34,871 nucleotides of DNA from positions 1 to 34,871 of the forward strand of contig JANQPD010000066.1 in assembly GCA_028285465.1 (NCBI GenBank), read 5' to 3'. The position numbers and the translations under genes are program-made. The stretch comes from Owenweeksia sp. GTDB lineage: Bacteria > Bacteroidota > Bacteroidia > Flavobacteriales > Schleiferiaceae. The notes beneath the pieces are model-generated. The model did no database searches, was not told the origin of the DNA, and was given only the letters and a program-made list of their open reading frames with translations. Numbering within the stretch: the stretch's first letter is position 1; each line of letters opens with the position of its first letter. Shown piece after piece: positions 23,108 to 31,117 of the stretch.

Positions 23108-24240
23108 GCAACCTTCATTCTGAGGGCATTGCTCATTTTTAAGCTGAGGTCTAGTAAAATGATCTTGGCATTCCCGTTCCTGGAGATATCGTAACTGGCT
23201 TCGTTTAAAAGCGTTAGAATTTTTTCAGCATTAAAGGGTTGAAGCAATTGCGAAAACTTTTGTTCGTTAAACGGGACATGCTCAAAAATGGGGTTGGCTG
23301 TATTGTCTATGTAATTTGCTAACATCCTCTCTTCTACTATACGTGCCGAAAATGCCAGGAAAGCCTTTTGACTCTCCCGGTCGGTTTGTATAAGGCCTTC
23401 CAGGCTGGTGTTGATCTGTTCTACGCGGGCGCCAAAACACGCGCGCATCCAGTCTGCAAAAAGTTGGGCATGTTGCACCAGTGCCTCGCGGTTTTGTAAA
23501 AGGGTTTTGGCTTTGATCAGGCTGCCCCCGGCAAAATGGGCGATGCTTTCCGCTGTAGGCTTGTCTAAAGCATAGCGTTGCGTTAAGTGTGGTGTCAGTT
23601 CCTCTGTGGCGATCTTCCCAATAAATACGGCCTGGCAGCGGCTTAATAGGGTCTGCAAAATGTTTTCCCGTTGTTCGGTAACCAGTATGAGCAAGGTGCC
23701 TTCCTCTGGTTCCTCTATGATTTTCAACAGCTTATTGGCAGCTGAGCTGTTTAGGCGCTCCGCGCAATAAATGATTTGGAACTTGAACTGGCCGCTAAAC
23801 GACTTTAAACTCATGTTCCGCAATATGGCTGCACTTTCGTGTACGTTGATCAGGGCTTGCTTTTTTTGAATACCCACATGCGCTAGCCACTCCTGTAAAG
23901 AGAAAAAGGCGTCTTGCTCATGCAGCTTCTGCCACTCTTTCAAAAAGTCTTTACTCGTAGGTTTGCTGCCTACGGCAGGGGTGGAAGCAACGGGGTAGCT
24001 AAAGTGTAAGTCGGGGTAGCTCAGGCTTTTAAACTGCTTACATGAAGGGCAGGTACCGCAACTGTCATCAGCAGAGCGCTGCGTACAGCTTATGTATTGC
24101 GCATAGGCAATGGCCATAGGAAGTGAAGGCGAGCCTTCCTCTCCGTGAAAAAGCTGGGCGTGGCTGATCCGTTTTTTTTGTACAGATTCTACCAGGTGCT
24201 TTTTTACCTGTGATAATCCGGGAATATCTTTAAAAAACAT
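23104..24240 (-). CDS. holB: DNA polymerase III subunit delta'
   Basis: A 378-aa clamp-loader subunit of the DNA polymerase III holoenzyme. The AAA+ fold is visible from VQKKRISHAQLFHGEEGSPS, where the P-loop is degenerate (GEEGSPSL), as is normal for delta', which does not hydrolyse ATP. A zinc site of four cysteines is at C52, C61, C64 and C67 (SCTQRSADDSCGTCPSCKQF). Then come the sensor-1 region (SSAANKLLKIIEEPEEGTLLILV) and the SRC-like motif LLSRCQAVF. The C-terminal collar is divergent. It is transcribed towards the methyltransferase and away from pgk. A DNA replication gene beside parS-type sites fits an origin-proximal region. Confidence 0.9.
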   Translation of the reverse strand: MFFKDIPGLSQVKKHLVESVQKKRISHAQLFHGEEGSPSLPMAIAYAQYISCTQRSADDSCGTCPSCKQFKSLSYPDLHFSYPVASTPAVGSKPTSKDFLKEWQKLHEQDAFFSLQEWLAHVGIQKKQALINVHESAAILRNMSLKSFSGQFKFQIIYCAERLNSSAANKLLKIIEEPEEGTLLILVTEQRENILQTLLSRCQAVFIGKIATEELTPHLTQRYALDKPTAESIAHFAGGSLIKAKTLLQNREALVQHAQLFADWMRACFGARVEQINTSLEGLIQTDRESQKAFLAFSARIVEERMLANYIDNTANPIFEHVPFNEQKFSQLLQPFNAEKILTLLNEASYDISRNGNAKIILLDLSLKMSNALRMKVA

Positions 24241-24265
24241 AGTTTAGGGCTCTATTTTCGCAGCG

Positions 24266-24273
24266 TAAATTTG
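24266..24273 (+). promoter_or_regulatory. Predicted -7 promoter element of pgk, possibly giving a leaderless mRNA
   Basis: TAAATTTG on the plus strand, a perfect TAnnTTTG match only 4 nt before the ATG. A TTTA at 24243-24246 is 19 nt upstream, near the -33 position. The predicted transcription start is at or within a base or two of the start codon. Confidence 0.45.
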
Positions 24274-24277
24274 TCTT

Positions 24278-25477
24278 ATGGAAGCATTGAATCAAATACA
24301 ATTTAACAACCAACGCGTATTGGTAAGGGTCGATTTCAACGTGCCACTCAATGGCGGTAAAGTTACAGATAACACCAGAATAAAGGCGTGTATACCTACT
24401 ATACAAACGATTGTTAAGAATGGGGGACGCCCTGTTCTGATGTCGCACCTGGGCCGACCTAAAGGGCCATCTGAGGAGCTTAGCATGCGTCAGTTGACCG
24501 GGGAACTGGCACAGCTCAGTGGGTACACGGTTGTATTTTCAGAAGCCTGTGTTGGGGAAGAAGCGGTAAAGGCCAGTCGTGCCCTGGAAAAAGGACAGGT
24601 ACTGTTGTTGGAGAACCTCCGTTTTCATGAAGAAGAGACCAAAGGCGACAAGGCCTTTGCAAAGGCGTTGGCGCAAAGCGGGGACTTTTATATAAATGAC
24701 GCTTTCGGCACAGCGCACCGGGCACATGCCAGTACCGCAATAATCACGGAATTTTTCGAAGGAAAATGTGCTTTTGGCCTTGTAATGAAAACAGAGATAG
24801 AAAACGTAGATAAAGTACTGAATGCCAAAGAGAAACCTGTTACAGCAATTGTCGGAGGCGCAAAAGTTTCTTCTAAAATAAGCATACTTGAAAACCTGAT
24901 TCCCAAGCTTGATCATTTGATCATAGCAGGAGGAATGGCCTATACCTTTGTAAAAGCGCAGGGAGGAAAGGTGGGAGAAAGCCTGGTGGAAGATGAGTAC
25001 CTGGAAACAGCAAGGAACATCCTGAAGAAAGCGAAGGAAAAAGGTTGTACCATTCACCTACCGCTAGATTCGGTAAACGCGGATGCCTTCTCAAATGAGG
25101 CGAACACTTCGGTGAGCCCAATAGACAAAATACCGGATGGACTTATGGGATTGGATGTAGGCAAAAAAACCTTAGAATGCTTAAAGCCAGTTCTTTATAA
25201 GAGCAAGATCATCCTGTGGAACGGTCCTATGGGCGTTTTCGAAATGGATAATTTTGCCGAGGGCACAAAGCAAGTAGCTGCCTTTATCTCAGAAGCTACG
25301 GCAAAAGGCGCTTTTTCTTTGGTAGGGGGAGGCGATTCAGTGGCCGCAGTGAAAAAGTTTAACCGGGCAGACCAGGTGAGCTACGTTTCTACAGGCGGAG
25401 GCGCTATGTTGGAATACCTCGAGGGCAAAGAGCTTCCGGGCATTAAGGCTGTTCTTCTTCACGCTCACCGCGGTTGA
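24278..25477 (+). CDS. pgk: Phosphoglycerate kinase
   Basis: A 399-aa glycolytic enzyme that transfers phosphate from 1,3-bisphosphoglycerate to ADP. Family signatures are VLVRVDFNVPLN near the start (substrate arginine and aspartate), PVLMSHLGRPKGPSEE, LLLENLRFHEEETKGD, DFYINDAFGTAHRAHAS, AIVGGAKVSSKISILENLI, WNGPMGVFEMDNFAEGT, and the nucleotide-binding FSLVGGGDSVAAVKKF. The length is standard. The last 35 nt overlap the 3' end of the convergent cvpA gene, so the two transcripts share an antisense region. The start codon lies directly after a promoter-like element. Confidence 0.98.
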   Translation: MEALNQIQFNNQRVLVRVDFNVPLNGGKVTDNTRIKACIPTIQTIVKNGGRPVLMSHLGRPKGPSEELSMRQLTGELAQLSGYTVVFSEACVGEEAVKASRALEKGQVLLLENLRFHEEETKGDKAFAKALAQSGDFYINDAFGTAHRAHASTAIITEFFEGKCAFGLVMKTEIENVDKVLNAKEKPVTAIVGGAKVSSKISILENLIPKLDHLIIAGGMAYTFVKAQGGKVGESLVEDEYLETARNILKKAKEKGCTIHLPLDSVNADAFSNEANTSVSPIDKIPDGLMGLDVGKKTLECLKPVLYKSKIILWNGPMGVFEMDNFAEGTKQVAAFISEATAKGAFSLVGGGDSVAAVKKFNRADQVSYVSTGGGAMLEYLEGKELPGIKAVLLHAHRG

Positions 25478-25979
25478 TGTCATACTCTTCTCCTTTGAAG
25501 AAGGTTTTGCGGTAAGAACCCACCACTTCACTATATTGGTAGAGAAAGTTAAACAACTTGCTGGCATTAATGGTCTCTTGCTGCACCAGGCGTTGGCTTT
25601 TCTGGATGGGTGCAAGGAAGTGTACGCTGATAATCATGATAAACACGAACTTGAGCAGGCCAAATACGCCCCCCAGTAAATGGTTTAAAATACCCAAAGC
25701 CATGAAATTCAAGGCTTTGGTCAACGCTTTTGAAATGAAATACATAACGGCTACTACAGCCACAAAGATGAGTACATAGCTAAGCACACGCAGCCCTATA
25801 CCGGGATCTTCTACCTGGGGTGCCAGGTACTGATAGAGGTCATCGGAAAAATAAAAACTAAGGAAAACGCCCGCAATAAGGGACACCATTGAAGAGAGCT
25901 CTGCAATAAGCCCTTTGAATAAGCCTCTGATTAGTCCATAAACCAATGGGATGGCCAATATGATGTCGAGAATATTCAA
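25443..25979 (-). CDS. CvpA family membrane protein
   Basis: A 178-aa inner-membrane protein of the CvpA (colicin V production) family with four hydrophobic segments. It begins MNILDIILAIPLVYGLIRGLFKG, with the family's initial helix, then LIAELSSMVSLIAGVFLSFY, LSYVLIFVAVVAVMYFISKA, and LNFMALGILNHLLGGVFGLLKFVFI, and has a basic and acidic tail. The start must be TTG at 25977-25979, because an in-frame stop lies about ten codons upstream and no ATG falls between. Its molecular function in this phylum is not settled. The 3' end overlaps pgk by 35 nt in the convergent direction. Confidence 0.88.
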   Translation of the reverse strand: MNILDIILAIPLVYGLIRGLFKGLIAELSSMVSLIAGVFLSFYFSDDLYQYLAPQVEDPGIGLRVLSYVLIFVAVVAVMYFISKALTKALNFMALGILNHLLGGVFGLLKFVFIMIISVHFLAPIQKSQRLVQQETINASKLFNFLYQYSEVVGSYRKTFFKGEEYDINRGEREEEQP

Positions 25980-26023
25980 TGTGTTGTGGTAAGTAGGTGG
26001 TGCAATTTAAGATTTAATAGCAA

Positions 26024-26374
26024 ATGATAAGCGAAGATTTTAAAAACCAGTGGGAAGCAGTAGTTCAATTTGTTTCCAAACGCTTTGGGGGAGGGGAAGC
26101 ATTGGACCTGGATAGCATCATCTTCCTCATTGGGGTGCAGGAGCTTGGCAAAGGATATCAAAAACTAAAGAAAGACGATAAAATTAACGTGATGCATATC
26201 GCCATATGTCGCTTATTGGAACCCTATGGGTATTATACATACGAGGGAAGAGATAAGGAAGGGTGGCCTCAGTTTACGAAATTGGAAAACCTTCCGTACT
26301 TAAAACCGGGGGAACAAAGCATTCTGATGAAAGAAGCGATTGTACGCTATTTCAATAAAGAAGATATGGATTAG
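26024..26374 (+). CDS. Conserved hypothetical small protein
   Basis: A 116-aa cytosolic-looking protein without signal peptide or membrane segment. It contains the stretch DLDSIIFLIGVQELGKGYQKLKKDDK, then DVMHIAICRLLEPYGYYTYE, then WPQFTKLENLPYL and a C-terminal KEAIVRYF. I recall similar small proteins as conserved in Bacteroidota near pheS or cvpA, but I know of no function. It is divergent from cvpA (44 nt apart) and convergent with the lipoprotein gene, 3 nt away. The start ATG is the first in frame. I do not assign a role. Confidence 0.7.
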   Translation: MISEDFKNQWEAVVQFVSKRFGGGEALDLDSIIFLIGVQELGKGYQKLKKDDKINVMHIAICRLLEPYGYYTYEGRDKEGWPQFTKLENLPYLKPGEQSILMKEAIVRYFNKEDMD

Positions 26375-26377
26375 CGA

Positions 26378-26761
26378 TTAGCAGCCTTCCACCTCGGGGT
26401 TAAAGGGGCGGATGTATACCGTGCGGGTGGCTTCTTTATTGGCTTGTAAAAAGATGTAATCACACCCGATCCATGTATAGGCGGGCCGGGTTCCCCTGGT
26501 GCCGCGAATGAGCAATACAGCTTCCTTGTCGTATTCAAAACGGGCTTCACCACGTTCGTTGCTAAAGCCTTCAAAGAGCAATTTATTTTGCCCTCCCCCG
26601 GGTTGCGCCAGGATCTCAATGAAGACATTGGCCACACGGGTACTGTCTTCCAGGGTCTTTATGGTTACGGTAAAAGGAAAAGAGGGATTGTTGTTTTTAT
26701 CCGCTTCACAGGAGGAGAGAAACAACAACGCAACCCCTATGTATAGTACTGTCTTTTTCAT
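26378..26761 (-). CDS. Small lipoprotein, paralogue of the upstream neighbour
   Basis: A 127-aa secreted lipoprotein. The lipobox is FLSSC at the end of the signal peptide (MKKTVLYIGVALLFLSSCEA). The mature part is an Ig-like or carboxypeptidase-regulatory-like beta fold: TVTIKTLEDSTRVANVFIEILAQ, then SNERGEARFEYDKEAVLLI, then a C-terminal region with C at 101 (WIGCDY) and a final EGC. It is 16 nt after its paralogue, with the same order of elements and the same two late cysteines, so the two derive from one duplication. It is likely on the cell surface; function is unknown. Confidence 0.78.
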   Translation of the reverse strand: MKKTVLYIGVALLFLSSCEADKNNNPSFPFTVTIKTLEDSTRVANVFIEILAQPGGGQNKLLFEGFSNERGEARFEYDKEAVLLIRGTRGTRPAYTWIGCDYIFLQANKEATRTVYIRPFNPEVEGC

Positions 26762-26777
26762 GCAGACCTAAAGTTGT

Positions 26778-27146
26778 TTATTGACAGCCGTTTTCCTCAT
26801 CACCAAAGGCTTTGAGGTCTACCGCGATGTTGTTTCCGCCTTCGAAGAGTTCTTTAAAAGCACAAGACCTGAAGCTTCCTTTTGAGACGCCAATTTCTAC
26901 GACTGCTTTCTTATCAATCTTAAAAACGGTTTCTCCCTGCTCATTCGTATACTGAAAGTAATCTATGAACGATCCTTTAACCGGTGCAAAAACGTGCACG
27001 AGGGCATTTTGCACCTTTACACTATCGTATACCGTAACGGAAACCGTAAGGTCGTAGTTGTTCGACTCCTTTTCGCAACTGCCAAAACTGACCAGAAGAA
27101 GCGCTAAAACAGCTGCTAAACCAAGTTTTTTAAAGGTATAAATCAT
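26778..27146 (-). CDS. Small lipoprotein, first of a tandem pair
   Basis: A 122-aa lipoprotein with lipobox SFGSC (MIYTFKKLGLAAVLALLLVS is the signal). The mature domain reads DLTVSVTVYDSVKVQNALVHVF, then FQYTNEQGETVFKIDKKAVVEIGV, then FRSCAFKELF and a last ENGCQ. The shared pattern with the next gene (SCE, V-x-V-x-NA/NV, NE-x-GE, K-x-AV, a mid cysteine and a last GC) shows common origin. A TATATTTG promoter element lies 37 nt before the ATG. The gene is divergent from pheS. Confidence 0.78.
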   Translation of the reverse strand: MIYTFKKLGLAAVLALLLVSFGSCEKESNNYDLTVSVTVYDSVKVQNALVHVFAPVKGSFIDYFQYTNEQGETVFKIDKKAVVEIGVSKGSFRSCAFKELFEGGNNIAVDLKAFGDEENGCQ

Positions 27147-27182
27147 AAAGATGATTTAATTTATTCACATCTTTGCCAATCG

Positions 27183-27190
27183 CAAATATA
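27183..27190 (-). promoter_or_regulatory. Predicted -7 promoter element of the lipoprotein pair
   Basis: TATATTTG on the minus strand, a perfect TAnnTTTG match, 37 nt before the first lipoprotein ATG. It lies in the 80-nt region shared with divergent pheS. Confidence 0.5.
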
Positions 27191-27226
27191 GACGAATAAA
27201 GGAAATTTTCTGGTTATTAACTTTTT

Positions 27227-28246
27227 ATGGAGGAGAAAATTAAGGCTTATTTAGCAGAAGTAAAAGCTTTTGATTCTGCGGACCCCGAAGAAATTGAGCG
27301 CTTCCGTATTCGGTATCTCGGGCGAAAAGGGGCGATCCCGGCTTTATTTGAAGCATTCAAGGCTTTGCCTCCGGAGCAAAAAAGAACTCTGGGAAAGGAA
27401 CTTAATGGCTTGAAAAACACAGCAGCCCAGCGGGTGGAGCAGCTTAAAGAGATCGCTCAGTTAGCAAACGATCCTAGAGAAGCACAGGACCTGACCAGGC
27501 CGGTTTACACGGAAAAACCCGGTACACGGCACCCGGTAAACCTCGTCAAAAATGAGATCGTTAATATTTTCAAGCGCATCGGGTTTAACGTATCGGAAGG
27601 ACCGGAGGTGGAGGATGACTGGCATAATTTTACTGCGCTTAACTTTCCTGAAGAACATCCGGCCCGCGATATGCAAGACACTTTTTTTGTGGCCCGCAAT
27701 CCGGATTGGGCACTGCGCACGCACACCAGTTCGGTTCAGGTGCGTACAATGGAAAGTCAAAAACCACCCATCAGAACCATTTCTCCGGGACGTGTTTTTA
27801 GAAACGAAGCGATTTCAGCCCGTTCACACTGCATTTTCCACCAGGTTGAAGGATTATATATAGATAAAGGCGTAAGCTTCGCAGACCTCAAGCAAACGCT
27901 CCTTTATTTTGCCGAAGCATTTTTTGGAAAGGGTACGGAGATCCGTTTGCGCCCTTCGTACTTTCCTTTTACCGAACCCAGTGCCGAAATGGATGTATGG
28001 TGGGGCCTGGAAAATGAAACCGACTACCGCATGACAAAGGGCACGGGCTGGCTGGAAGTGCTGGGCTGTGGTATGGTTGACCCGAACGTACTGGAAAACT
28101 GCGGCATTGATCCAAAGGAATATACGGGCTTTGCCTTTGGCATGGGGGTAGAGCGTATTGCCATGCAAAGGTTCCAGATCCCGGATATTCGCCTGCTGTT
28201 TGAAAATGACGTGCGGTTCTTGCAGCAGTTTGCCACCAGCTTTTAG
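27227..28246 (+). CDS. pheS: Phenylalanyl-tRNA synthetase alpha subunit
   Basis: A 339-aa class II aminoacyl-tRNA synthetase catalytic subunit. The N-terminal helical arm is followed by [20 protein letters not shown], the motif 2 loop region [71 protein letters not shown], and motif 3 [25 protein letters not shown]. The partner pheT is not in this window and not adjacent, as is common in Bacteroidota. The TAG stop overlaps the stop of the convergent pterin dehydratase gene. A CATCTTTG box at 27168-27175 could be its promoter. Confidence 0.97.
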   Translation: MEEKIKAYLAEVKAFDSADPEEIERFRIRYLGRKGAIPALFEAFKALPPEQKRTLGKELNGLKNTAAQRVEQLKEIAQLANDPREAQDLTRPVYTEKPGTRHPVNLVKNEIVNIFKRIGFNVSEGPEVEDDWHNFTALNFPEEHPARDMQDTFFVARNPDWALRTHTSSVQVRTMESQKPPIRTISPGRVFRNEAISARSHCIFHQVEGLYIDKGVSFADLKQTLLYFAEAFFGKGTEIRLRPSYFPFTEPSAEMDVWWGLENETDYRMTKGTGWLEVLGCGMVDPNVLENCGIDPKEYTGFAFGMGVERIAMQRFQIPDIRLLFENDVRFLQQFATSF

Positions 28247-28482
28247 ACCGAACTCAGTTTGTCTATGGCTTTGGCCAGCTTCCGGTCTTTTTCGGTAACC
28301 CGGTTGCCTGCGTCATGCGTGCTAAGCCTTAGGCTTACTTTGTTGTACACATTATGGATCTCCGGGTGATGGTTGGCTTTTTCAGCCAACAGGGCTACCT
28401 GGCTGAGAAAACCAAAGGCTTCTATAAAATCCGCAAATTCAAAAGTGCGCTCCAGGGCTTCTTCTTTTTCAATCCAACTCAT
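28243..28482 (-). CDS. 4a-hydroxytetrahydrobiopterin dehydratase (pterin-4-alpha-carbinolamine dehydratase)
   Basis: A 79-aa enzyme of the PCD/DCoH family that dehydrates pterin carbinolamine to recycle pterin cofactors. The family signature is [20 protein letters not shown] followed by [14 protein letters not shown], with histidines H38, H39 and H56 in the active site. It is shorter than most (about 95-110 aa), lacking part of the N-terminus, but has the core. Its ATG overlaps the pyk stop as TAATG, and its stop overlaps the convergent pheS stop. No phenylalanine hydroxylase is seen here, so the physiological pterin is unknown. Confidence 0.87.
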   Translation of the reverse strand: MSWIEKEEALERTFEFADFIEAFGFLSQVALLAEKANHHPEIHNVYNKVSLRLSTHDAGNRVTEKDRKLAKAIDKLSSV

Positions 28483-29903
28483 TATATGGTGCTGATCTTT
28501 AGCATATTAGTGGTTCCGGCATCTTGGATAGGCATACTGGCGATCTTAATGATCATATCGCCCTCCTGTACAATGCCCTTTTCTTTTACTATACGCTTGA
28601 TATCCGCAAATGTTGCATCTGTGCTTTCCATGTTATCATAGTAAAAACCGCGCACGCCCCAAATCAGGCTCACCATGTTCAGAATGGAGCGGTTGGCGGT
28701 AAACACCACAATATTGGTACTTGGGCGGTGGGAGGAGATCCGGAAACCGGTATACCCGCTAAAGGTCATGGTAAGTATGGCTGATGCTCCGATCTGATCG
28801 GCCATTTTAGAAGCATTGTAGCAAATGGAGTCTGTGATAAAGCGTTCGTGATGCTCTTCAGGGGGGTATTCTTCCTTGGTTTGGATCAGGCCACTGTCTT
28901 CTACATGCGCAATGATCTTGCTCATGGCGTTAATCACTTCTACGGGGTATTTTCCCACAGAGGTTTCCCCACTTAGCATCACGGCATCGGCCCCGTCTAA
29001 TACCGAATTCGCTACATCATTTACTTCTGCGCGGGTGGGCGACATGTTTTCGATCATGCTCTCCATCATCTGTGTGGCAATCACACAAGGTTTTCCCTGA
29101 CGGTGGCATTTGTCCACAATGGTTTTTTGGATAAGGGGTACACTCTGCATCGGTACCTCTACCCCCAGGTCTCCCCTGGCAACCATAATCGCATCGGTAG
29201 CTTCTATGATCTTGTCAATATCAACTACTGCTTCGGGCTTTTCGATCTTGGAAATAATGCGCGAGGGGGCCTCGTTTTCGTTTATGATCTTGCGTAACTG
29301 AAGCACATCCTCTGCGGAACGGACAAATGACAAACCGATCCACTCCACCTTATTAGCCAGGGCTACTTTAAGATCGGCCAGGTCCTTATCCGTAAGACAC
29401 GGAAGGGATACTTTGGTATTGGGTAGGTTTACGCCTTTCTTGGATTTTAAAGGCCCTCCCTGAACCACCTCGGTAATTACGGTATCTATGCCGTTGGTAT
29501 GGGTCACGGTCAGCAAGAGCTTGCCATCGTCCACTAAAATGCGCTCTCCTTCTTTTACGTCAGAAGGAAACAGCTTATAGTTCATGTACACTTCTTCGGC
29601 TGTGCCTACTTTCTCCTCGTTGGTAAAGGTAAGCACGTCTCCCGGGGCAATAACTACTCCGTCTTCTACTACCCCAATGCGAAGCTTAGGGCCTTGCAGG
29701 TCAGCCAATATGGCAATGTTCCACTCATTCTCTTCGTTTAACGCGCGAATGGTTTTAATGAGCTTCTCCGCGTCTTCGTGACTGCTGTGTGAAAAATTAA
29801 TGCGGAACACATTTACACCGGCCAGCACCATTTTTTTCATGGTTTTCTTATCTCCCGATGCGGGACCGAGTGTAGCTACTATTTTCGTTTTGTTCAATGA
29901 CAT
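28482..29903 (-). CDS. pyk: Pyruvate kinase
   Basis: A 473-aa glycolytic enzyme making pyruvate and ATP from phosphoenolpyruvate and ADP. Signatures are [69 protein letters not shown] (catalytic lysine region), [65 protein letters not shown], and a C-terminal allosteric-type domain. The length is standard. It is the fifth gene of the acpP-fabF-rnc operon, 7 nt after the IPExxxVDY gene, and its stop overlaps the next start. Confidence 0.98.
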   Translation of the reverse strand: MSLNKTKIVATLGPASGDKKTMKKMVLAGVNVFRINFSHSSHEDAEKLIKTIRALNEENEWNIAILADLQGPKLRIGVVEDGVVIAPGDVLTFTNEEKVGTAEEVYMNYKLFPSDVKEGERILVDDGKLLLTVTHTNGIDTVITEVVQGGPLKSKKGVNLPNTKVSLPCLTDKDLADLKVALANKVEWIGLSFVRSAEDVLQLRKIINENEAPSRIISKIEKPEAVVDIDKIIEATDAIMVARGDLGVEVPMQSVPLIQKTIVDKCHRQGKPCVIATQMMESMIENMSPTRAEVNDVANSVLDGADAVMLSGETSVGKYPVEVINAMSKIIAHVEDSGLIQTKEEYPPEEHHERFITDSICYNASKMADQIGASAILTMTFSGYTGFRISSHRPSTNIVVFTANRSILNMVSLIWGVRGFYYDNMESTDATFADIKRIVKEKGIVQEGDMIIKIASMPIQDAGTTNMLKISTI

Positions 29904-29910
29904 GTGTTTT

Positions 29911-30393
29911 CTAATTGTTTTTTAATACTTCCAGCCCTTTGTGGTTCTCTGTTTCTAATTTTTGAATGGCCCGAACGTAAGGGACAGACTTTAGCTGAAT
30001 ATTAAATGTAGCATCAAAATACGTTGCTTCAAGGCCGGTGCACCACAAAAAATAATCGATCACTTTAAGTGAACTGATCAAAGGCGCACCACTTAATACA
30101 TCGTAGGCAAACAAGCCATCCGGTTTCGGACTTGTATCAGCGGGAAAGTAGGGATGCTTATTTCCTGCCATATACCAGCAAAGCTGTTGCTGTTCATCTT
30201 CTTCTACAAATAGAGGGTAATACATGAGGCCGTTTTTCCCGTATTGCGCCCGGTCTTCTTCTGCTCTTCGCATGCGCAGCCCCAGGCTTGCGTTGAGATG
30301 ATAGCAAAGTTTGGGTGCATTTACTTCGCTTATTATCCCATATACAGCACTTAATTCCTCAGTTTCCCAATCGCCCAGGCTAAGCTTGGCCAT
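29911..30393 (-). CDS. IPExxxVDY-family protein with degenerate namesake motif
   Basis: A 160-aa member of a Bacteroidota family of unknown function that is usually found between rnc and pyk, as here. The motif that names the family, I-P-E-x-x-x-V-D-Y, reads I106-S-S-L-K-V-I-D-Y114, so only I, D and Y remain. The rest (NGLMYYPLFVEEDEQQQLCWYMAGNK and PKPDGLFAYDVLSGAPLIS) is as expected for a folded soluble protein. The start chosen is the ATG at 30391-30393, which overlaps the end of rnc by 14 nt; a 23-codon longer reading starts with a basic stretch inside rnc and is likely wrong. Confidence 0.8.
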   Translation of the reverse strand: MAKLSLGDWETEELSAVYGIISEVNAPKLCYHLNASLGLRMRRAEEDRAQYGKNGLMYYPLFVEEDEQQQLCWYMAGNKHPYFPADTSPKPDGLFAYDVLSGAPLISSLKVIDYFLWCTGLEATYFDATFNIQLKSVPYVRAIQKLETENHKGLEVLKNN

Positions 30394-31114
30394 TTGCTTG
30401 CAATTTGGTGCAATATACTTCCTTGGCGGCTGCCTCCTCCGCTTTTTTCTTGCTGTCGCCAAAGCCGGTGCCCATGAGCTGCCCGTTTACGAGTAAGCTG
30501 ATCTGGTATTCCCGCGCATGGCTCTCTCCCCAGCAGCCGGTTATATGAAATTGCACGGCTATTTTTTCTTTTTGCGCCCACTCCAGTAGGGCGCCTTTAT
30601 AGCTGGCTACTTTCCGGCTAAGGTCATCCAGGTCCAGTCTTTTCTCTATCAGTTTTTGCTCAATAAAGTGTTGTGCCTTTTTGTAGCCACAATCCAGGTA
30701 AAGCGCCCCGATTAAGGCTTCAAGCGCATTGCCATAGAGCGACTTGGAGCGCATTTTTCCCTTTTTGTTTTTGACCAGTAAATGAGGAAGTCCGAGTTCT
30801 TCTCCGAGCCGGTTGAGGCTTTGCCGGCTTACTATTTTGGAGCGCATGCTGGTTAGAAAACCTTCTTCTTCATGGGGAAAATGGCGATAAAGGTAATTCG
30901 CTACAGCTGCTCCTAAAATGGCGTCCCCAAGGTATTCAAGGCGCTCGTTATTGAGCCTTAACTGTCCGTTTTTATGAGAGGCAGAACTATGGCGCAACGC
31001 TAATTTGTAGAGTGCGATTTTGCGCGGCTTGCAACCTGTAATGCTTTTGATGGCGAATAAAAGGTCTTTTTGGCCCCCTGAGCGTACATACCGTTTCTTA
31101 AGCCAATAAAGCAT
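30380..31114 (-). CDS. rnc: Ribonuclease III
   Basis: A 244-aa double-stranded-RNA-specific endonuclease for rRNA and mRNA processing. The signature NNERLEYLGDAILGAAVANYLY contains E57, E60 and D64 of the active site. The second conserved stretch is YGNALEALIGALYLDCGYKK, with E132 in place and N129 at the position of E. coli D114. A C-terminal dsRNA-binding domain (YKGALLEWAQKEKIAVQFHI to KKKAEEAAAKEVYCTKLQ) is complete. It starts 3 nt after fabF ends and is followed with overlap by the IPExxxVDY gene. The operon order acpP-fabF-rnc is common in many bacteria. Confidence 0.95.
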   Translation of the reverse strand: MLYWLKKRYVRSGGQKDLLFAIKSITGCKPRKIALYKLALRHSSASHKNGQLRLNNERLEYLGDAILGAAVANYLYRHFPHEEEGFLTSMRSKIVSRQSLNRLGEELGLPHLLVKNKKGKMRSKSLYGNALEALIGALYLDCGYKKAQHFIEQKLIEKRLDLDDLSRKVASYKGALLEWAQKEKIAVQFHITGCWGESHAREYQISLLVNGQLMGTGFGDSKKKAEEAAAKEVYCTKLQANGQA

Positions 31115-31117
31115 GGA

